A stretch of DNA of 64,000 nucleotides from an uncultured Candidatus Nitrosopumilus sp. (GTDB taxonomy: Archaea; Thermoproteota; Nitrososphaeria; Nitrososphaerales; Nitrosopumilaceae), in NCBI GenBank assembly GCA_951812645.1, contig CATOSM010000002.1, positions 98,474-162,473 on the forward strand, given 5' to 3'. Position numbers and translations under genes: made by a program. The notes beneath the pieces were generated by a model. That model had not been told where the DNA came from. It saw nothing but the letters and a program-made list of their open reading frames with translations, and searched no databases. How positions within the stretch are numbered: position 1 is the first letter of the stretch; the number at the start of each line of letters is the position of its first letter. Below, piece by piece: positions 37,083 to 46,840 of the stretch.

Positions 37083-38275
37083 TACCTGATTTAGATTCTC
37101 AAATAGGAATTACCGTTTACAGTACAAACTTTGATGGGATTGGAGGTAAAATCAGAGTCGAACCTGAAGACTTTCAAGTTAATGAATTAATTTCTAAAAA
37201 AGCTATCAAATCTCTTAACGATGAAAATGGCTATGCTGTTTACAAATTAAAAAAGAAAAAAATTGATACGAATCACGCTTTATCTGGAATCTTTAGAAAA
37301 AAAGGCATCAGACTCAAATCCCTTGGTCTAAAAGATGCATCAGCTGTTACTGAGCAATTTGTATGTGCTGGAAACAAAGGAAAAGCAATTGAGAATTTTT
37401 CTAGTGATAAATATTCACTAGAACACATTGGTTTTGTAAAAAAACCACTTTCAAAAAAAGACATGATTGGGAATCATTTCAAATTAAAAATATCTGACTG
37501 CCAAAATAATTTGAATTCTTTTACAGATTTTGACAAAGTTCTTAATTTCTACGGTTATCAGAGATTTGGCTCAAAAAGACCTGTTACGCACCTAATTGGT
37601 AAGGCAATTTTACACCGAGATTTTGATAAGGCCGTTGATTTGATTTTGTCTTTTACTTCCGCGTATGATTCTGAAGAGAATAATGAGATTCGTGAGAAAC
37701 TTTCTGATAAGGCAAATTACCGGCAATATTTTGACAAAGTTCCTTCCCAGATGGATATTGAAAAAATTGTTCTAAAAGAAATGATTGATCACGATGAATC
37801 CATTCGTGCCATTCGTGCAATCCCCGTTTCGCTAAGACGATTTTATGTTCAAGCCTATCAATCTTACATCTTTAATCAGTCTCTCAGCTTTGCGTTTTTG
37901 GATGGCGAAAATCTCTTTGAGGCGGAATCTGGCGATGTTTGTTTTGATGGTAATGGCATAATTGGTAAATATGTTAAAGGCATGGATCAAAATTTAGCAT
38001 TGCCTTTTGTTGGATATTCTTATTACAAAAAAACCAGATTTGATTTTCAAATATCTAAAGTGTTAGATCAAGAAGAAATTTCTCCCAAGGATTTCTTTAT
38101 CAAAGAAATGCAAGAAGTCAGCAGTGAGGGGGGATTTAGACAAGCTGCTATACACTGTTCTGATTATTCCACACATGATAATGCAGTTGAATTTTCACTA
38201 TCCCGTGGTTCATTTGCAACTGTTTTGTTGCGAGAAATTATGAAACCTCAAGATCCGATGGCTGCCGGATTTTAA
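37079..38275 (+). CDS. truD: tRNA pseudouridine(13) synthase TruD
   Basis: 398 residues. The catalytic Asp is in LGLKDASAVTEQF, and the family motif FYGYQRFGSKRPVTHLIGKA is clear; the insertion domain is in the middle (RRFYVQAYQSYIFNQSLSFA). GTG 37079 overlaps the previous stop as GTGA, suggesting coupled translation with the propeller protein. Confidence 0.94.
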   Translation: MIPDLDSQIGITVYSTNFDGIGGKIRVEPEDFQVNELISKKAIKSLNDENGYAVYKLKKKKIDTNHALSGIFRKKGIRLKSLGLKDASAVTEQFVCAGNKGKAIENFSSDKYSLEHIGFVKKPLSKKDMIGNHFKLKISDCQNNLNSFTDFDKVLNFYGYQRFGSKRPVTHLIGKAILHRDFDKAVDLILSFTSAYDSEENNEIREKLSDKANYRQYFDKVPSQMDIEKIVLKEMIDHDESIRAIRAIPVSLRRFYVQAYQSYIFNQSLSFAFLDGENLFEAESGDVCFDGNGIIGKYVKGMDQNLALPFVGYSYYKKTRFDFQISKVLDQEEISPKDFFIKEMQEVSSEGGFRQAAIHCSDYSTHDNAVEFSLSRGSFATVLLREIMKPQDPMAAGF

Positions 38276-38342
38276 GATCTATTTTACAATCTATTTTTTC
38301 AGCTGACTTTAAGTTAGTGCTTTTTTAAGAATATGTGATAAA

Positions 38343-38564
38343 ATGGAAAAAGCATACATGCTGATTATCTGTGAAATATGCGAAGAACAATCTCTTTATT
38401 CTCAACTAAAAGAAATTTCCAAAGTAAAAAACTGCCTCATCACATATGGTAGTTATGATATTGTTGCAGAATTTGAAACTGAAACTCCTGGAGAAATAAA
38501 CCAAATAATTACCTCAAAAATTCGAAAGATTCGCAGCACTATAACTCTTAGAGCAATTAACTAA
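38343..38564 (+). CDS. Stand-alone Lrp/AsnC ligand-binding (RAM) domain protein
   Basis: 73 residues equal to the regulatory RAM domain without the helix-turn-helix: VKNCLITYGSYDIVAEFETE and a final IRKIRSTITLRAI. Such domains oligomerise and sense amino acids. A second, different copy is at 48669-48902. Confidence 0.85.
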   Translation: MEKAYMLIICEICEEQSLYSQLKEISKVKNCLITYGSYDIVAEFETETPGEINQIITSKIRKIRSTITLRAIN

Positions 38565-38770
38565 TCCCGTTTTACCATGTTCATGGCAATACCGATGCTA
38601 AAAATTATTACCCCCGCTATGACGATTTGAATTCCATATGCAATCCAATCCGGATTTGAATACATGAATGATGCCTCAGGACCTATGACTCCTTGGCCTT
38701 GAAAATTAAAGATATTTCCAAAAATCATCACAATTATCCCGATAATGATAGCTGCCTTTGCTCCTTTCAC
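38561..38770 (-). CDS. Small two-helix membrane protein
   Basis: 69 residues with helices AAIIIGIIVMIFGNIFNF and IQIVIAGVIIFSIGIAMNM, and a short extracytoplasmic loop. Unknown function. The 3' end overlaps the RAM protein gene by four bases. Confidence 0.6.
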   Translation of the reverse strand: MKGAKAAIIIGIIVMIFGNIFNFQGQGVIGPEASFMYSNPDWIAYGIQIVIAGVIIFSIGIAMNMVKRD

Positions 38771-38878
38771 GCTGTGTATGTTAGTGCTTGTCTTGATAAA
38801 CTTGTTTAGCTAAAGTTGATAAATTAACCAAATGATTTTCGGATTTGGTTTTTAATCACTTTCTTTTAAGTCTATAAA

Positions 38879-39565
38879 ATGCAGAACTGGAACTATTCTA
38901 GAGAATCGACTGGACGTTCTCACATGGGTTTGATTTTATTTGGTTTGTCTTCAGCTCTTGCTGTTATCTTATTTTTGATATTTCATCCTCAAATCGAATC
39001 AATTAATCGCGAATCTACAATCTTGATTAACATCATGTTCATTCCTGCTATGGCAGTAGGATTCCTTTATGGTGTAAGGATTACTGAGCGGGCTGTAAGA
39101 CCATCTGAAATACGTAGTTCTTTCAAAAGATCAACTGTCAAAATATTTCTCTTCTTTTTTGTTATTGGTGGCATGTTCAGCTCCGTGAGTTTTGCAATTA
39201 ATGGTGGTAGTATAATGCCCGAACTGACAATTTTGGATGATGGCTTGCTACCTTGGCTAAATACCTTTGTTACAGTAAACGGAGGTGCCACTTTTCTTAT
39301 CATCACTAGTATTGGTTTGATGGCCGGTGCAACTAAAAGAATAGTTGGAATGAATACTGGATTTATGAATAGACTTGTAACTTTTGTTGGAACTTTTGTG
39401 TTTGTTACGATGCTTGCTTTGAGTTTTACAAAGTCTGATCCGACTTCGTCTGGTGTTTTCTTGTATACTTTTTACCAAGCTGGAATTGTAGGTGGTGCAT
39501 TTTTTGCAATGAATCGTTTAACTAAAAACCAAAATATGGTTGAAGATTTTACAAATGGTTATTGA
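38879..39565 (+). CDS. Polytopic membrane protein, unknown
   Basis: 228 residues with six to seven helices. The C-terminal half, a helix-loop-helix followed by LYTFYQAGIVGGAFFAMN, resembles the end of the membrane protein at 57642-58214 (LYFLYQLGITIGILAGS), so the two may be distant paralogues. No known family recognised. Confidence 0.65.
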   Translation: MQNWNYSRESTGRSHMGLILFGLSSALAVILFLIFHPQIESINRESTILINIMFIPAMAVGFLYGVRITERAVRPSEIRSSFKRSTVKIFLFFFVIGGMFSSVSFAINGGSIMPELTILDDGLLPWLNTFVTVNGGATFLIITSIGLMAGATKRIVGMNTGFMNRLVTFVGTFVFVTMLALSFTKSDPTSSGVFLYTFYQAGIVGGAFFAMNRLTKNQNMVEDFTNGY

Positions 39566-39889
39566 TTACTTCCACTTTTCTGGGTCTACATGAATTCCTG
39601 ATATTTTATTATTAATTCGATCTCTGTATTGTACACATTTTTCATCTACAAAATCATTCATTTTGCATTCTTCAAAATGTTTTGCATTGTCTCTTGATAT
39701 GTTGTCTGAAAGTAATACGTCATCAGCCATGAATAATGCCATGATTCCTATTGCTGCTAAACTACCTGACACTAAAATCATTGAATATCCTGCTTTTGCA
39801 TAGTTTCTAGGCTCTTTCATCCAACGAAAATCAATAACTCTTGAATTTAATCTTTTCAAGCTGCTTTTTTGCGATCTAATTGGTGACAT
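39566..39889 (-). CDS. Single-pass membrane protein, unknown
   Basis: 107 residues from ATG 39889, chosen over the upstream ATG 39949 because the latter overlaps the divergent gene at 39912. Basic N-terminus, one helix (YSMILVSGSLAAIGIMALFM), then a hydrophilic domain with two cysteines (EECKMNDFVDEKCVQY) that may form a disulfide. Confidence 0.6.
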   Translation of the reverse strand: MSPIRSQKSSLKRLNSRVIDFRWMKEPRNYAKAGYSMILVSGSLAAIGIMALFMADDVLLSDNISRDNAKHFEECKMNDFVDEKCVQYRDRINNKISGIHVDPEKWK

Positions 39890-39911
39890 TAGATTAATTT
39901 TTTGAGAAAGG

Positions 39912-40439
39912 ATGAAAAGAAAGTACTCGAAAATAGATACATTGAGCATTCAGATCCTTCAATATGAGTTTCTAGGACCTATTCCTCTTGACGAATGGGG
40001 GCCTCCTATGGAAAAATTGGTTTACTTGATTTTATCCCGAGACAAGGACAAATTCAACATTGTCTATGTTGGTGATTGCGAAAAAACAGATGATCATTCC
40101 TATTTTACTAATCATTCTCAATATGGATGCTGGATGAAGCAAGCTGTTTCAGAAAAATCATTACATTTAGCAATTTTACCTTTGTTTGATCACAGTCCTG
40201 AACACAGAAAAAATGTGATTGGCAAAATCATCACTCAATACAAACCTCTTTGCAACTCTTCTGACATTCCTGAAAAAAAGCCTGACTATGCAGTTAGAAA
40301 ATCAGAAGATCCTTCTCCGTCTGAAAAAATTTCATGTCTTTGTTGTGGCGCAGAAATGAAACCTGAAAAAGTCCTTGAAAAATCTACCTTGTTTAGATGT
40401 ACTGAATGTGGCTTGAGTGATACAAAACTTAATTCTTGA
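39912..40439 (+). CDS. Unknown protein with C-terminal zinc ribbon
   Basis: 175 residues. The N-terminal 115 residues form an alpha/beta domain (EKLVYLILSRDKDKFNIVYV; GCWMKQAV) without a recognised family. The C-terminus carries CLCCGAEM...FRCTECGL, a four-Cys zinc ribbon. Cytoplasmic. Confidence 0.65.
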   Translation: MKRKYSKIDTLSIQILQYEFLGPIPLDEWGPPMEKLVYLILSRDKDKFNIVYVGDCEKTDDHSYFTNHSQYGCWMKQAVSEKSLHLAILPLFDHSPEHRKNVIGKIITQYKPLCNSSDIPEKKPDYAVRKSEDPSPSEKISCLCCGAEMKPEKVLEKSTLFRCTECGLSDTKLNS

Positions 40440-40662
40440 TTTTGTTTTGAACATCAAATAATTGCAATGTTAACAAATCAATTGCTTTTTTCAAGTGTTG
40501 AAATTCATTGACTGCATGAACTTGTCCTTCTATCAATGATCTTTGTATTTTGATTGAATTCTTTTGGAAATCGTCTGATGCTACAATTTCCATGGCGTTG
40601 AGTTTTGATAGCAAATTATCCAAGTCCTTGATCATTTCGTCAGATGGCTTGTGTCTGTCCAT
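40429..40662 (-). CDS. Small helical protein, unknown
   Basis: 77 residues, mostly amphipathic helix (MIKDLDNLLSKLNAMEIV; HLKKAIDLLTLQLFDVQNK), probably a coiled coil. Its end overlaps the preceding convergent gene by 11 bases. Confidence 0.55.
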   Translation of the reverse strand: MDRHKPSDEMIKDLDNLLSKLNAMEIVASDDFQKNSIKIQRSLIEGQVHAVNEFQHLKKAIDLLTLQLFDVQNKIKN

Positions 40663-40694
40663 GCTTTTGTGAAATGATTTTACTATATGAATCG

Positions 40695-40847
40695 TTACAA
40701 AAGATCCTCATCGATTTTTTGAATCGGATCCAAATATTGCTGACATGTGCATGAAGGAATTTGGCATTTTCCTGCCTTTATGAGAGAATCACTGTCTTTG
40801 TTTTCAATGTGTGCTTCATCTGTATGGTGACATCGGTTACAATTCAT
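40695..40847 (-). CDS. 50-residue Cys/His-rich microprotein
   Basis: Starts MNCNRCHHTDEAHIENKDSD and contains CNRCHH, then KCQIPSCTCQQ in the second half, enough ligands for one zinc. It fills the gap between two same-strand genes and has a clean start and stop. Family unknown. Confidence 0.55.
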   Translation of the reverse strand: MNCNRCHHTDEAHIENKDSDSLIKAGKCQIPSCTCQQYLDPIQKIDEDLL

Positions 40848-40883
40848 ATCCAAAAACCCTCTTCCTGCTATTTAATCCAAGTA

Positions 40884-41909
40884 TTATGGAATTAATACAG
40901 CTCTAGCTTCTATTTCTGAATCTTTTAATTTCTTGAGGACTTCATTTGCTTTTTCTAATGGAAATGTTTGTGAAATCACTTCGATATTCTCTTCATCGCA
41001 TATCTTGATTACCTGTTCCATGTCTTTAGTTGAACCAATCAATGTGCCCCGAATAGTCTTTTCCTCAAATGGCATAAATGATGGATTGTCTCCTACTGTT
41101 GCTACTACTATCAGTCCCCCTTTCTTTACTGATTTTATTGCCGTATCAGTTACAATGTCTGCTGGGGCAAACACTATTGCTGCATCTAACAGTCCTTGTT
41201 TTTCTCTTAAATCATTTAGAAATTCTTCTTGATTTTCTGAAAACACTATTGCATCTGTTGCCCCTAGCCTTCTTGCCACACTAAGATGATTCTCTGATCT
41301 TGAAAATGCAATTACATCACAATTTTCTACTTTGGCAAATTGTATGGCCATATGTCCAACTCCTCCAATTCCAAAAATTCCTATTTTTTTATTCTGTTTT
41401 GGTTCAGCAGCTTTTACTGCTTTGTATGCTGTAATGCCTGCACAAAATAATGGTGCGGCATACTCTGCTTTCATTGTGTCTGGAACTTTGGTGGCAAAAT
41501 CTTCTACAACTGTAATGTATTCAGTATATCCCCCTTTGAAAGATTCTCCTGTAATCGTTGACAACTCGCAGAGATGTTCTTTTCCTTCCTTACAATATTG
41601 ACATTCTTTACATGCTTCTAAAAGCGGTGTAATTCCTGCTCTGTCCCCTATTTTGAATTTAGCAACTTTATCTCCAATCTGGATTACTTTTCCTACTACT
41701 TCATGCCCTGGCACAGTTGGTAACGTGGGCGGTATTCCGATGTCCTTCCAATCCCCTTCAATCCCGTGTAGTTGTGAATGGCATACTCCACATGCTTCAA
41801 TTTCCAGTAAAATTTCGTTTGGCCTTTGAATTTCATGCTTATCAATTTCTGTTAGTTTTAGTGGGTCTGTCTCTATTTTTGCACATTCTGATAGTACCAT
41901 TGCACGCAT
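40884..41909 (-). CDS. Zinc-dependent medium-chain alcohol dehydrogenase
   Basis: 341 residues from ATG 41909 (MRAMVLSE). Catalytic zinc site: Cys in ACGVCHSQ and His-Glu in PGHEVVGKV. Structural zinc: CKECQYCKEGKEHLC. The Rossmann motif GIGGVGHMAIQFAK follows. The frame is open to 41951, and a TATAAA box sits 27 bases before ATG 41900, so 41900 is an alternative leaderless start. Substrate unknown. Confidence 0.88.
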   Translation of the reverse strand: MRAMVLSECAKIETDPLKLTEIDKHEIQRPNEILLEIEACGVCHSQLHGIEGDWKDIGIPPTLPTVPGHEVVGKVIQIGDKVAKFKIGDRAGITPLLEACKECQYCKEGKEHLCELSTITGESFKGGYTEYITVVEDFATKVPDTMKAEYAAPLFCAGITAYKAVKAAEPKQNKKIGIFGIGGVGHMAIQFAKVENCDVIAFSRSENHLSVARRLGATDAIVFSENQEEFLNDLREKQGLLDAAIVFAPADIVTDTAIKSVKKGGLIVVATVGDNPSFMPFEEKTIRGTLIGSTKDMEQVIKICDEENIEVISQTFPLEKANEVLKKLKDSEIEARAVLIP

Positions 41910-41992
41910 TTTTTCCATGTTTATATCACAGTACTGGCGAAATTTTAACATTCGCTCATTAGAAAAATAAGGGACTGCCTCTATTTTGTATC

Positions 41993-42229
41993 ATGACTGA
42001 AAATATCAGCTCTGAGGATCGTGAACGAGTGAAATTATTGCAACTTGTTTCAAGCTCAAAAAATGAATTCAAAAATCTTACCTTGGAGCAACTAAAACGT
42101 CTCCAGGAATTAGTTGAAAAAAAAGACTACAGTCATGATAAAAAAGCCCATAAATCTAAAGTGAAATTACTGGGTAAGATTAATGTCCGAATTTATGAAT
42201 TAACTGAAGGAAAAGGGCTTTGGGATTAA
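41993..42229 (+). CDS. Small charged helical protein, unknown
   Basis: 78 residues, Lys/Glu-rich, with a helix at LTLEQLKRLQELVEKKDY and a basic C-terminal part. No membrane segment or family recognised. Confidence 0.6.
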   Translation: MTENISSEDRERVKLLQLVSSSKNEFKNLTLEQLKRLQELVEKKDYSHDKKAHKSKVKLLGKINVRIYELTEGKGLWD

Positions 42230-42376
42230 TCATCTCCAATCAAGTACAATGATTCAAACTATATGTTTAATTAATTATTTTGAATTTTAATTCATTCTTG
42301 CTTGCTGTTATCTAAATCTAGTAGGGATTGATCAGAATTTATCCTGTCCCACCAAATGCCCCGATGAAACGATGTA

Positions 42377-42559
42377 ATGCCATATCACTACCATTGGAAA
42401 GAAATAGAAGGGATTCTAGGAATGAAAGTTGGAAAATCCAAGGTTCAAAAACTGAGTGGAGTAAGATATCTGAGAAAATAAAAGTTAAAAAAATTATCCC
42501 GAAAAGAGCGGGTAGAACTAATAGCATATTTGAAGGAAAATGGCCATTGCAGTGACTGA
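42377..42559 (+). pseudogene. Remnant of an unknown gene with an in-frame stop
   Basis: From ATG 42377 the frame reads MPYHYHWKEIEGILGMKVGK, continues to GVRYLRK, stops at TAA 42479, and then continues in the same frame to LSRKERVELIAYLKENGHC and TGA 42557-42559. The style suggests a decayed small gene or a fragment of a larger one. The surrounding 42230-42620 holds no intact gene. Confidence 0.4.
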
Positions 42560-42609
42560 CAGCCGGCCTCTAATATCTCGTAGAACTAATAGCATATTTG
42601 AAGGAAAAT
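42512..42609 (+). repeat. 30-bp direct repeat next to the IS
   Basis: An identical 30-base sequence beginning gtagaactaatagcatattt occurs at 42512-42541 and at 42580-42609. The first copy encodes part of the remnant gene above. The second lies 12 bases before the IS left end. Confidence 0.85.
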
Positions 42610-42699
42610 CACAGTTATGCAACTCATCCTAAAATCGATCATTTTGTAAATAATTCATGACAATCGGGATCCACGAATGACTCTGCTGATGCATCCTTC

Positions 42700-43493
42700 A
42701 TGATTCACAAAGAAATGTCAGACATTCAATGGAACACGGTTGCATCACATCTGCCAAAGCCTGCAAAAACTGGCAGGCCAGGATGCAATGGCAGAAACAC
42801 AATCAACGGAATGTTGTTTGTCCTAACAACCTGCTGCAGGTGGGCAGACATGCCGGACAGATACGGTTCAAAATCCACCGCACATCTGAGATTCTCAGAG
42901 CTGCAGCAAAAGGGAACATGGAAAAGGATTCTATCAGAACTGATCAAATCTGCACACAGGCCGGGAAAAATCAACCTGCAAAAAATATCGATTGATTCAT
43001 CGTCAATTGCCGCCAAAAAAGGGGGGACAAAATAGGATATGACGGGTTCAAGAGAATCACAGGCACGAAATTACATGTTGCAGTAGACGGTACCGGCCTG
43101 CCAGTATCAATTGTAATGAGCCCTGCAAATGAGCATGACAGTACGAAATTCGTAGATGTGATGGAATCAATTTCGGATTTTGCAGATGATTCCATGATGG
43201 AACAGATAGTTTCAGTCTATGCAGACAGGGGATATGATTCAAAACCAATCCGCAGTTATGCAAGATCAGGAAACATCATTCCGTGCATTCCCTTTAGAAA
43301 AAACGACAGGACGGCAGATGATGATACGGACAAGGACAATTACAACAGGACAGGATTCGTAGTAGAACGGTTCTTTGCCTGGCTGAAAAACGGGTTTCAC
43401 AGAACAAGAATCAGATGTGAAAGAAATGCGGGAAATTATCTCGGGCTGGTTAGCATTGCGTCATTTTTGATGTATTGCAGGGTTTTAAGATAA
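42700..43493 (+). CDS. IS5-family DDE transposase made by -1 frameshifting
   Basis: ORF A (42700-43035, 111 residues) holds the N-terminal DUF4096-type domain (MSDIQWNTVASHLPKPAK, GCRW-like CCRWADMPDRYG). ORF B carries on from the -1 frame as GGDKIGYDGFKRITGTKLHV and has the DDE region (SPANEHDSTKF, YADRGYDS, RFFAWLKNGFHRTRIRCERN). The frames overlap at AAAAAAGGGGGG. The joined product of about 260 residues equals a standard IS5-group transposase, so both halves appear intact. Confidence 0.88.
43015..43026 (+). promoter_or_regulatory. Programmed -1 frameshift site A6G6
   Basis: AAAAAAGGGGGG lies just before the end of ORF A. Slipping back one base leads into ORF B with perfect family continuity. 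The same run is preserved in the broken copy near 21017-21028, which suggests it is functional in this IS lineage. Confidence 0.75.
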
Positions 43494-43499
43494 GTTGCA

Positions 43500-43731
43500 A
43501 ATATTGTACAATAAGGAAAGTCATAATTCATCATGATTAAGATGAATTTTGAAACCTAAAAGAAAACATCCGAACATTGTAAGATAATTAGTAAACCAAA
43601 ACAATATTTCTGAATATTCTAAGATCAATTAATTAGAATAAAAAGATCTTCAAGCTTTATACAACATGCCTAGTAATTAACTAAACATACAGTGTAATTA
43701 AGTACAAATATTCAAACAAGTTTGATAAATC
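43500..43731. other. AT-rich stretch without gene
   Basis: No open frame of note. Contains AT-rich tracts such as agatcaattaattagaata and a TTTATAC box near 43655 that may belong to the promoter region of the DUF255 gene. Confidence 0.4.
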
Positions 43732-45759
43732 ATGGTAGAAAACAACCTCATTCATGAAAGTAGTCCGTATCTACTTCAACATGCTAACAATCCTGTTGAT
43801 TGGTATGGTTGGAATGAAGAATCATTGAAAAAAGCCAAGGATGAGAATAAGCCTATTTTCCTAAGTATTGGATATAGCTCCTGTCATTGGTGTCATGTGA
43901 TGGCACATGAATCATTTGAAAATGATGATGTTGCTGAATTTATGAATGAAAATTTCATTAACATAAAAGTTGACCGAGAAGAGCGACCTGACATTGATGA
44001 TATCTATCAAAAAGTTTGTCAGATGGCAACAGGTCAGGGAGGATGGCCATTGAGCATCTTTCTTACTCCTGATCAAAAACCATTCTATGCTGGTACATAT
44101 TTTCCGGTTTTAGATTCGTATGGCCGTCCAGGATTTGGAAGTATTTGTAGACAATTATCCCAAGCTTGGAAAGAAAAACCCGGCGATATCGAAAAATCCG
44201 CTGAGCGTTTTATCGGTGCATTACACAAGACTGAAAAAATTCAATCTCCTTCAAAATTAGAACGGACTATTCTTGATGAAGCTGCTATGAATTTATTTCA
44301 ATTAGGTGATCCAACATATGGCGGATTTGGCTCTGCCCCTAAATTCCCTAATGCTGCAAACATTTCCTTTCTTTTTAGATATGCAAAAATATCCGGATTG
44401 GTAAAATTCAACGAACTTGCGCTCAAAACTCTCAAAAAAATGGCCAATGGCGGCATCTTTGATCAAATAGGAGGTGGTTTTTCTAGGTATTCTACAGACG
44501 CAAAATGGTTAGTTCCTCATTTTGAAAAAATGCTTTATGACAATGCACTAATGCCTGTCAATTATGCAGAGGGATATCAGATTACCAAGGATCCGTTTTA
44601 CTTGGATGTGTTGAAAAAAACACTTGATTTTGTTTTGCGGGACATGACTTCTTCTGAAGGTGGTTTTTATTCTGCATATGACGCTGATTCTGAAGGTGTT
44701 GAAGGTAAATACTATGTGTGGAAGAAAAGTGAAATTAAAGAAATTCTTGGGTCTGATGCAGACCTCTTTTGTTTATACTATGATGTAACTGATGGCGGTA
44801 ATTGGGAGGGCAATAATATCCTGTGTAACAATCTCAATATTTCTACAGTTGCTTTTAATTTTGGAATGTCCGAGTCCGATGTTGCAAAAGTCTTGCAGTC
44901 TTGCTCTGAAAAATTACTAAAAGTTCGTTCTACCCGAGTTCCTCCTGGTTTGGATGATAAGGTTTTGGTTTCTTGGAATTCTTTGATGATTACTGCATTT
45001 GCCAAAGGTTACCGCGTCACTGGAAGTGTGAAATATCTTGATGCAGCTAAAAATTGCATTTCATTTATTGAGAGTAAGCTTGTAGTTGATGGGAAATTAT
45101 TAAGAACTTACAAAAATGGCGTTGCAAAAATTGATGGATATCTGGAAGATTACTCTTATTTTGTTAATGCGTTACTTGATGTATTCGAAATAGAGCCTGA
45201 TCAAAAATATCTCAAGATGTCTCTTGATCTGGGGCATCATTTGGTAGATCATTTCTGGGATTCGAAAAATAATAGTTTCTTCATGACTTCTGATGATCAT
45301 GAGAAACTAATCATTAGACCCAAAAGCAACTATGATTTGTCTTTGCCCTCGGGAAATTCTGTATCTGCTTTTGTAATGCTACGATTATACCATCTATCTC
45401 AAGAACAAGTTTTTCTTGGCATTGCAACTAAAATCATGGAATCTCAGGCACAGACTGCCGCTGAAAATCCATTTGGGTTTGGATATTTACTAAACACAAT
45501 TTCTATGTATATTCAAAAACCTGTGGAAATCACGCTTATCAACACTGAAAATTCTGAAATATGCAATTCTCTTCTTTTGGACTATATGCCGAATTCAATT
45601 TTTGTTACAATACAGAATTCTTCTCAACTAAGTAATCTTTCCGAATATCCTTTCTTTGTCGGTAAATCCTTTGAGGATAAAACATCTGTCTTTATTTGTA
45701 AAGATTTTACTTGTTCATTACCATTACATACACTTGATGAAATTAACTCAAATCTTTAG
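43732..45759 (+). CDS. DUF255/YyaL thioredoxin-like protein
   Basis: 675 residues. The N-terminal thioredoxin-like domain has the strongly conserved [19 protein letters not shown] and the redox motif [14 protein letters not shown]. An (alpha/alpha)6 barrel with six-hairpin glycosidase-like features follows ([28 protein letters not shown]). The family is widespread (SPATA20 in animals), with no settled reaction. Length and motif order are complete. Confidence 0.92.
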   Translation: MVENNLIHESSPYLLQHANNPVDWYGWNEESLKKAKDENKPIFLSIGYSSCHWCHVMAHESFENDDVAEFMNENFINIKVDREERPDIDDIYQKVCQMATGQGGWPLSIFLTPDQKPFYAGTYFPVLDSYGRPGFGSICRQLSQAWKEKPGDIEKSAERFIGALHKTEKIQSPSKLERTILDEAAMNLFQLGDPTYGGFGSAPKFPNAANISFLFRYAKISGLVKFNELALKTLKKMANGGIFDQIGGGFSRYSTDAKWLVPHFEKMLYDNALMPVNYAEGYQITKDPFYLDVLKKTLDFVLRDMTSSEGGFYSAYDADSEGVEGKYYVWKKSEIKEILGSDADLFCLYYDVTDGGNWEGNNILCNNLNISTVAFNFGMSESDVAKVLQSCSEKLLKVRSTRVPPGLDDKVLVSWNSLMITAFAKGYRVTGSVKYLDAAKNCISFIESKLVVDGKLLRTYKNGVAKIDGYLEDYSYFVNALLDVFEIEPDQKYLKMSLDLGHHLVDHFWDSKNNSFFMTSDDHEKLIIRPKSNYDLSLPSGNSVSAFVMLRLYHLSQEQVFLGIATKIMESQAQTAAENPFGFGYLLNTISMYIQKPVEITLINTENSEICNSLLLDYMPNSIFVTIQNSSQLSNLSEYPFFVGKSFEDKTSVFICKDFTCSLPLHTLDEINSNL

Positions 45760-46076
45760 ATTTTCTTCAAATCAGTCGCAATAATATTTCCAACTTGAGG
45801 TCTTCCCATGCTGTCATATCTTGATCTTGGCATTGCAATTGTCATTTGAGTTTGCTGGTATGATTTGATGTTCACTTTTGGCTGTGCTTGTAGGATTGCT
45901 TCTAGTAACGGCATTACTTGTTCTTTGGTTTCTGCATCTAGATTTTTTGCAACATTTTCAATAATCATTTGTTGCTGTGAGATTGGTTCTGTTGAAATAT
46001 TTTCAATTAATGTCAATTGGATCATTTGACCATTATCTACAATTTGTGTTATTTTGAATTCGTTTGTAGCTGACAT
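45756..46076 (-). CDS. Small protein, unknown
   Basis: 106 residues from ATG 46076 ([13 protein letters not shown]); seven more codons are open upstream to 46097. Beta/alpha composition, no membrane segment, no family recognised. Ends overlapping the DUF255 gene by four bases. Confidence 0.6.
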   Translation of the reverse strand: MSATNEFKITQIVDNGQMIQLTLIENISTEPISQQQMIIENVAKNLDAETKEQVMPLLEAILQAQPKVNIKSYQQTQMTIAMPRSRYDSMGRPQVGNIIATDLKKI

Positions 46077-46107
46077 TGTAATTGCTGTTTTGTTCAATGA
46101 TTTATCT

Positions 46108-46200
46108 TTAACGTATTGAAAAATACAATGCTACTGCAGCTGTCGCTGTTGCGGCAGCTACTCCTAACCCAAAAATGATCTTGCTTCCGTCCACATTCAT
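46108..46200 (-). CDS. 30-residue single-helix membrane microprotein
   Basis: MNVDGSKIIFGLGVAAATAT, then AAVALYFSIR and a stop. A short polar start precedes one Ala-rich hydrophobic helix. It lies 31 bases upstream of the small gene at 45756 on the same strand. Confidence 0.45.
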   Translation of the reverse strand: MNVDGSKIIFGLGVAAATATAAVALYFSIR

Positions 46201-46311
46201 GATATTTCTTGGTAATGGTTTGAATTAAACTCTACTGATTCTACAAAAGGCACTGATGATTTTTACGTAACTGTTTTAATAGAAATTTGCCTAAATTTGC
46301 TATTGGATACT

Positions 46312-46345
46312 TGCTGTATTCACATACCTGCTGTATTCACATACC
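46312..46345. repeat. Two tandem 17-bp units
   Basis: tgctgtattcacatacc occurs twice head to tail (46312-46328, 46329-46345) and a third partial unit (tgc) follows. In a 208-bp intergenic stretch. Confidence 0.85.
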
Positions 46346-46384
46346 TGCGATAGTATAACCGTCCAGCAAGAGCCATCAAAGGGT

Positions 46385-46406
46385 GCCCATTTTGGGCGTT
46401 CTTTTT
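46385..46406 (+). terminator. Hairpin followed by T-run
   Basis: GCCCA-TTT-TGGGC (46385-46397) then GTTC and five T residues on the plus strand. No plus-strand gene precedes it, so it could end a small RNA covering the repeat at 46312, or be incidental. Confidence 0.35.
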
Positions 46407-46408
46407 AA

Positions 46409-46738
46409 TTATAATTTAGAGTCTGATTCTGTGTCTTCAGGCCTGTTTTCTTCTGGTTTTGCTGGACTTGTGATTGCCTTTTTGATAATGGCCGCTCGTT
46501 CTTTTATGATTTGATTAAACTCTCGCATATCCTCTAAACTTGGTGTTTGTTGTTGATTCTGATATGCTTGCAAAAACCCCGAATATACACATCCCGTAAT
46601 TATGCCAAATGCTGTATCTGCAACTGATTCTATTTCTGGCATAAAATTCTCTGCTATTTGCGTGTATGATTCTGATTCACTAATGTAATAATCAATCAGA
46701 CTATCGACGAATTCTTTATTTTCTTTTGAAATTGCCAT
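46409..46738 (-). CDS. Small helical protein, unknown
   Basis: 109 residues, mainly helical (ENKEFVDSLIDYYISESESY; REFNQIIKERAAIIKKAI), with a disordered acidic Pro/Glu tail. No recognised domain. Cytoplasmic. Confidence 0.6.
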   Translation of the reverse strand: MAISKENKEFVDSLIDYYISESESYTQIAENFMPEIESVADTAFGIITGCVYSGFLQAYQNQQQTPSLEDMREFNQIIKERAAIIKKAITSPAKPEENRPEDTESDSKL

Positions 46739-46840
46739 TAGTCTCTATTGGTTTGATTTCTTAGTTTATTTAATTGTCTACAGTGTGGTCTTTCCAATCT
46801 CTTTGATTAATCATTTATTTATTCAAAAATCATTCTCATT

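Larger units (their letters stand above)
42622..43495 (+). mobile_element. Complete IS5-family insertion sequence with TGCA target duplication
   Basis: 874 bp. Left end actcatcctaaaatcgatc and right end (inverse) acttatcttaaaaccctgc match at 12 of the first 14 positions. The flanks are TGCA at 42618-42621 and TGCA at 43496-43499, a 4-bp target duplication. One transposase is encoded in two frames. It looks recently active compared with the other copies. Confidence 0.9.

Noticed and set aside
46312..46345. CRISPR-like tandem repeat
   Set aside because: Only two units with no spacers and no cas genes in the window.
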